From NCBI GenBank assembly GCA_009781565.1, contig WQXV01000032.1, positions 1 through 9,226 on the forward strand: DNA of 9,226 nucleotides, in the 5' to 3' direction. Below the pieces are notes generated by a model. It was not told the DNA's origin and ran no database searches. It saw nothing but the letters and a program-made list of their open reading frames with translations. Numbering within the stretch: the first letter of the stretch is position 1; each line of letters opens with the position of its first letter. Below, in pieces: positions 6,203 to 9,226 of the stretch. The position numbers and the translations under genes are program-made. This stretch comes from Actinomycetes bacterium. Its GTDB lineage: Bacteria > Actinomycetota > Coriobacteriia > WRKU01.

Positions 6203-8244
6203 TACTGGGACTCGACAATATAACGAAACGGTACGGAGATCGCATACTATTCGCAGAAGCCTCACTTCAGGTCAATGCGGAGGACTGTATTGCGCTTGTC
6301 GGTCCCAATGGTGCAGGTAAGACCACTCTCCTCAATATAATCGCCGGCATTGATGAACCCGATCAAGGTAGTGTTCATGTGGGTAGAGACGTGACGATCG
6401 GGTATCTGCAACAAGAAGCGATCGAGCTGGGATCGGGGACCGTCATCGAGGAAGTGAGTAAGGTGGCTGATGAGATCGCCCATCTTAGGCATCGGCTGGC
6501 GCTGCTTGAAGAAGAAATGAGCGCATGCACCGATGAGCTCTCCTCTTCCTTGGTCGAAGCGTATGCAAAGACACAGGAGCGTTTCGAACATCTTGGTGGT
6601 TATTCGATCGATGCTCATATCAAAGCGGTCCTCGGTGGGCTGGGATTCTCCCTTCCTGACATGGATCGCGCCTGTGTCGAATTTAGTGGAGGCTGGCAAA
6701 TGCGGATAGCTCTTGCAAAGCTTCTTGTCGTCTCTCCTGATGTATTGCTTCTGGATGAGCCGACCAATCATTTAGATCTCGCAAGTGTAACCTGGCTTGA
6801 AGGCTTCTTGAAAGCCTATGACGGTGCGGTCATGATCGTCAGCCACGATCGTGCATTCCTTGATGGGGTAGCAAGCCAAGTGATCGAGATCACCAATCGC
6901 CAATTACGGCGTTATGTCGGAAACTACAGCGATTTCGTCAAACAGCGGGAGCTCTATCAGCAGCAACTCCGCCAGACCTATGAAGCCCAGCAACATGAGA
7001 TCGCACACATGCAGGCATTCGTCGACAGGTTCCGCTATAAATCATCAAAGGCAAGGGCAGCACAGGAGCGCGTCCAACGTATCGAAACGATACGTTCACA
7101 GATGGTGGAACCGGAATTGCCCACATCAACGATATCATTTCGTTTTCCACAACCTCCCCGGACCGGCGATGCGGTCATTCGCTTGGTCGACGTCACGAAG
7201 TCCTATGATGGTAACGAGGTTTACACCGATCTTGATCTGACGCTCTATCGTGGTGACAAGGTAGCTTTGGTCGGTCCCAATGGTGCGGGAAAATCAACGC
7301 TTCTTAAGATCCTTGCCGGAGTCCTCGAGTTTGAAAGAGGACAACGAGTTGAGGGCAATCATGTGAGCTGCGCCTATTTTGCACAGCATCAGCTCGAAAG
7401 ATTGGATCAGAACAATACGGTGTTCGAAGAGATCGATAAAGCTGCTGCAGGATGGACGCAGGGTGAAGTCCGCTCATTAGCGGGAGCTTTCCTGTTCGAG
7501 CGAGATGATGTCGAAAAATTAGTCAAGGTACTATCAGGGGGAGAGCGTAGTCGACTCGCGCTGGCAAAGATGCTGGTCGATCCTGCTCCTTTTCTCTGTC
7601 TGGATGAACCGACCAACCATCTTGATATCGCCTCGACCGACATCCTGATACAAGCACTGATGAACTTCGAAGGGACACTCGCATTCATCACCCACGACCG
7701 TCATTTGCTTGGCCAGGTAGCTAATAAGATCATAGAGGTCAATGATGGTAAGCTGACGATCTATAACGGTGACTATGAGTACTATCTTTGGAAGAAGGAC
7801 GGCGGGATCGGTGGCAATCAGGCACCTGCAGAAGATGAGAGACGGCGCCCATCTCATGCAACTCAAGCGCAATCGAAGAGGATGATTGCCGATCCCTTGG
7901 GCTCACATGACATACCATCACTTGTGCCACGTGAAGCATCGGGGCGAAAGACGAAGGAACAAAAAAGACTTGAGGCAGATGAGCGCAATCGCATGCATCA
8001 GGCTACGAAAGAAGTCCGTGAGCAGCTCATCCAGACCGAAGAGTCTCTCGAGCTTGCCCAGTCCCACTACGACGAGCTTATAACACTCATAGCGGATGAG
8101 AAGTTATATCAGCAAGAAAAGCAGTTCGGTGAGGCAATGTCCGAATACGGTGACCTCAAGCGCGAGATCGAAATGCTCGAGGCGCGTTGGCTGGACCTGT
8201 CAGAGGAACTGGTCGATATCGAGCTTGATTTCGGGATTAGCTGA
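6199..8244 (+). CDS. ABC-F family ATPase, YheS/ABCF3-like
   Basis: A soluble twin-ATPase protein without membrane segments. ABC-F proteins bind the ribosome and modulate translation or rescue stalled complexes; the exact role of this one is not known. It has 681 residues. ATPase 1 has Walker A GPNGAGKT (35-42), signature FSGGW (162-166), Walker B LLLDEPTNHLD (about 183-193) and SHDR (215-218). A charged helical linker of about 240-305 includes RFRYKSSKARAAQERVQRIE. ATPase 2 has GPNGAGKS (359-366), YFAQHQLE (393-400), LSGGE (445-449), LDEPTNHLD (468-476) and THDR. A C-terminal coiled-coil tail runs from about 575 to 675. FSGGW, the linker and YFAQHQLE match E. coli YheS as I remember it, more than Uup or EttA. 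All catalytic residues are intact. The start is set by the domain edge; there is no Shine-Dalgarno sequence, but an upstream small frame overlaps it (ATGA). Drug-resistance ABC-Fs are related, but nothing here points to resistance. Confidence 0.94.
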   Translation: MILGLDNITKRYGDRILFAEASLQVNAEDCIALVGPNGAGKTTLLNIIAGIDEPDQGSVHVGRDVTIGYLQQEAIELGSGTVIEEVSKVADEIAHLRHRLALLEEEMSACTDELSSSLVEAYAKTQERFEHLGGYSIDAHIKAVLGGLGFSLPDMDRACVEFSGGWQMRIALAKLLVVSPDVLLLDEPTNHLDLASVTWLEGFLKAYDGAVMIVSHDRAFLDGVASQVIEITNRQLRRYVGNYSDFVKQRELYQQQLRQTYEAQQHEIAHMQAFVDRFRYKSSKARAAQERVQRIETIRSQMVEPELPTSTISFRFPQPPRTGDAVIRLVDVTKSYDGNEVYTDLDLTLYRGDKVALVGPNGAGKSTLLKILAGVLEFERGQRVEGNHVSCAYFAQHQLERLDQNNTVFEEIDKAAAGWTQGEVRSLAGAFLFERDDVEKLVKVLSGGERSRLALAKMLVDPAPFLCLDEPTNHLDIASTDILIQALMNFEGTLAFITHDRHLLGQVANKIIEVNDGKLTIYNGDYEYYLWKKDGGIGGNQAPAEDERRRPSHATQAQSKRMIADPLGSHDIPSLVPREASGRKTKEQKRLEADERNRMHQATKEVREQLIQTEESLELAQSHYDELITLIADEKLYQQEKQFGEAMSEYGDLKREIEMLEARWLDLSEELVDIELDFGIS

Positions 8245-8258
8245 CCATATAAGGCCTA

Positions 8259-8292
8259 TCACTTATGTGAAAACCATGTGAGACATCTCACG
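8259..8292. promoter_or_regulatory. Inverted repeats upstream of the M50 protease gene; CRP/FNR-like site
   Basis: The 86 bp between the ABC-F stop and the M50 start contain four alternating half-sites: TCAC (8259), GTGA (8267), GTGA (8278) and TCAC (8288). The best palindrome is GTGAGA-CA-TCTCAC (8278-8291). Read as TGTGA-N6-TCACG (8277-8292), it matches the E. coli CRP consensus TGTGA-N6-TCACA at nine of ten defined positions. The two TGTGA copies are 11 bp apart, about one helical turn. No U-run follows, so a terminator is unlikely. The binding protein is unknown. Confidence 0.45.
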
Positions 8293-8316
8293 TCGAGAGT
8301 AGTGCTGGTTATTCGG

Positions 8317-8322
8317 TATACT
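8317..8322 (+). promoter_or_regulatory. -10 element before the M50 protease gene, possibly leaderless
   Basis: TATACT ends eight bases before the ATG at 8331, so transcription would begin at or within a base or two of the start codon. No -35 hexamer is recognisable; an activator at the 8277-8292 inverted repeat could compensate. There is no Shine-Dalgarno sequence before the ATG, which fits a leaderless message. Confidence 0.45.
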
Positions 8323-8330
8323 TGAAACCT

Positions 8331-8993
8331 ATGGACATGGACTTTACCGTCAGAGCACTTGAATTCGTCATCAGATTCGTCATCCTCGTCCCGAGCATCG
8401 TGGTGCACGAGATGGCGCATGGTTATGCCGCACTGTGGTGTGGCGATCCCACCGCAAAATATGCAGGTCGGCTCACGCTCAATCCAATCAAGCATATCGA
8501 TCTGTGGGGCACGATCGGTCTACCCCTGATAATGCTGATAGCTTCGGGTGGGCGCTTTGCCTTCGGTTACGCCAAACCAGTCCCGATAAATCCGTATCGT
8601 TTTTTTGATGAGCGAAAGGGAATGTTGATCACGGGGATAGCGGGACCTGCAGCCAATCTTGCGCTCGCTTTGATCGCCGCACTACTCATACGTATACTCA
8701 ACCTGTTTCCGACTGATACAAGTGCGCTACTCTCGGCACTACTCTTCGCACTTGCCTTCATGTGCCAGATCAATCTATGGTTGCTATTCTTCAACTTGAT
8801 CCCCATCCCACCGTTGGATGGATCACGGATACTGCAACGATTCTTACCGAACAATGCTCGTGATGCCTATCATAGTTTTGAACGCTACGGTTTTGTCGTG
8901 GTCCTTGCGATTCTTTTTATAGCGCCTTGGATACTGAATGCCTACTATGCGATCACCGTTGCGCCACTTTTCAGCTTGCTGACAGGTCTCTAG
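8331..8993 (+). CDS. M50-family (site-2 protease type) membrane metalloprotease
   Basis: An intramembrane zinc metalloprotease of the short, PDZ-less group of family M50. The substrate is unknown; relatives cut membrane-tethered regulators. From ATG 8331 it has 220 residues and several hydrophobic helices. The zinc motif HExxH is in the first helix (VVHEMAHGYAA, H26/E27/H30), followed by GDPTAKYAGRLTLNP, which is typical of the family. GIAGPAANL lies near 103, and the third ligand is in NLIPIPPLDGSRIL (Asp about 163). All catalytic residues are present. Starts: ATG 8331 or ATG 8337, with TTG 8322 also in frame; none has a Shine-Dalgarno site. ATG 8331 is preferred from the -10 box placement. 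trpS follows 68 bp later; M50-trpS (often with scpA/scpB beyond) is a familiar neighbourhood in Gram-positive bacteria, so an operon is plausible. Confidence 0.93.
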   Translation: MDMDFTVRALEFVIRFVILVPSIVVHEMAHGYAALWCGDPTAKYAGRLTLNPIKHIDLWGTIGLPLIMLIASGGRFAFGYAKPVPINPYRFFDERKGMLITGIAGPAANLALALIAALLIRILNLFPTDTSALLSALLFALAFMCQINLWLLFFNLIPIPPLDGSRILQRFLPNNARDAYHSFERYGFVVVLAILFIAPWILNAYYAITVAPLFSLLTGL

Positions 8994-9061
8994 CACAATC
9001 AGCCGCTTCGCGTACTCGTGATACCATGACTTCGTCGTATTGAGGATAAAGGAATCTATCT

Positions 9062-9226
9062 ATGAAAAAACGCGCTCTTACCGGATATCGGCCGACCGGA
9101 AAGTTGCACTTGGGACATTGGTTCGGCAACCTTCAAAACATGCTCAAGATGCAGGATGAATTCGATGCCTACTATTTCGTCGCCGATTATCACGCGTTGA
9201 CCACCAACTGGCAACACACCGAAAAT
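9062..9226 (+). CDS. trpS: Tryptophanyl-tRNA synthetase, N-terminal part (runs off window)
   Basis: TrpRS charges tRNA-Trp with tryptophan in the cytoplasm. Only the first 55 codons are present, against about 330-350 for the family. They hold the class I signature region RPTGKLHLGHWFGNL, where HLGH is the HIGH-type ATP-binding motif (about residues 16-19), followed by FDAYYFVADYHALTT, typical of TrpRS. The ATG at 9062 has a good ribosome site AAGGA (9049-9053) eight bases upstream. The 68-bp gap after the M50 gene contains TGATACCAT (9019-9027), a weak extended -10, but no clear -35. The gap is too short for a tryptophan T-box, so any such control would have to lie upstream of the M50 gene, where I see none. 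Confidence 0.95.
   Translation, partial: MKKRALTGYRPTGKLHLGHWFGNLQNMLKMQDEFDAYYFVADYHALTTNWQHTEN

Noticed and set aside
6262..6771. Minus-strand open frame of 169 codons opposite the ABC-F gene
   Set aside because: It overlaps fully with a well-supported ATPase domain, and its sequence shows no recognisable domain.
8994..9061. T-box or trp attenuator before trpS
   Set aside because: Only 68 bp are available and no T-box core or terminator hairpin is seen.

Overview
The window reads as a stretch of housekeeping chromosome from an actinobacterium, most likely class Coriobacteriia. The reasons are: a primary sigma factor with the long lysine-rich then acidic N-terminal tail typical of actinobacterial SigA; tRNA genes that encode their own CCA; base composition near 50% GC by eye; and the local gene order (membrane pyrophosphatase, dnaG, rpoD, tRNAs, and an M50 protease before trpS). 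The class assignment is inference; no 16S or other marker is present. All genes are on the + strand.

Layout. Bases 1-979 are the 3' part of a potassium-dependent-type membrane pyrophosphatase (hppA). It is followed 53 bp later by DNA primase (dnaG, 1033-2853) and, after a 117 bp gap, by the primary sigma factor (rpoD, start taken at 2971, end 4617). The dnaG-rpoD pair is the core of the classical macromolecular synthesis operon; no rpsU is visible here and hppA occupies the upstream place. Next come two tRNA genes, each with its own promoter-like sequence: a CAT-anticodon tRNA (4687-4762) and tRNA-Asn(GTT) (4850-4926). A strong intrinsic terminator follows (4933-4974). Then come UDP-glucose 4-epimerase (galE, 5020-5988), tRNA-Val(CAC) (6012-6086), an ABC-F ATPase of the YheS/ABCF3 type (6199-8244), an M50 site-2-type membrane metalloprotease (8331-8993), and the first 55 codons of tryptophanyl-tRNA synthetase (trpS, 9062 to the window end).

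How the genes fit together: the window mixes replication initiation (DnaG), transcription (RpoD) and translation (three tRNAs, a ribosome-associated-type ABC-F protein, TrpRS), plus PPi-driven ion pumping that removes the pyrophosphate made by those polymerising reactions. GalE supplies UDP-galactose/UDP-glucose for glycans.

I see no mobile element, CRISPR array, prophage, toxin-antitoxin pair or defence locus, and no convincing new system. The observations most worth checking are regulatory: a CRP-like inverted repeat and a possibly leaderless promoter before the M50 protease, a possible leader peptide with small hairpins before the ABC-F gene, and the Met/Ile2 identity of the CAT tRNA.
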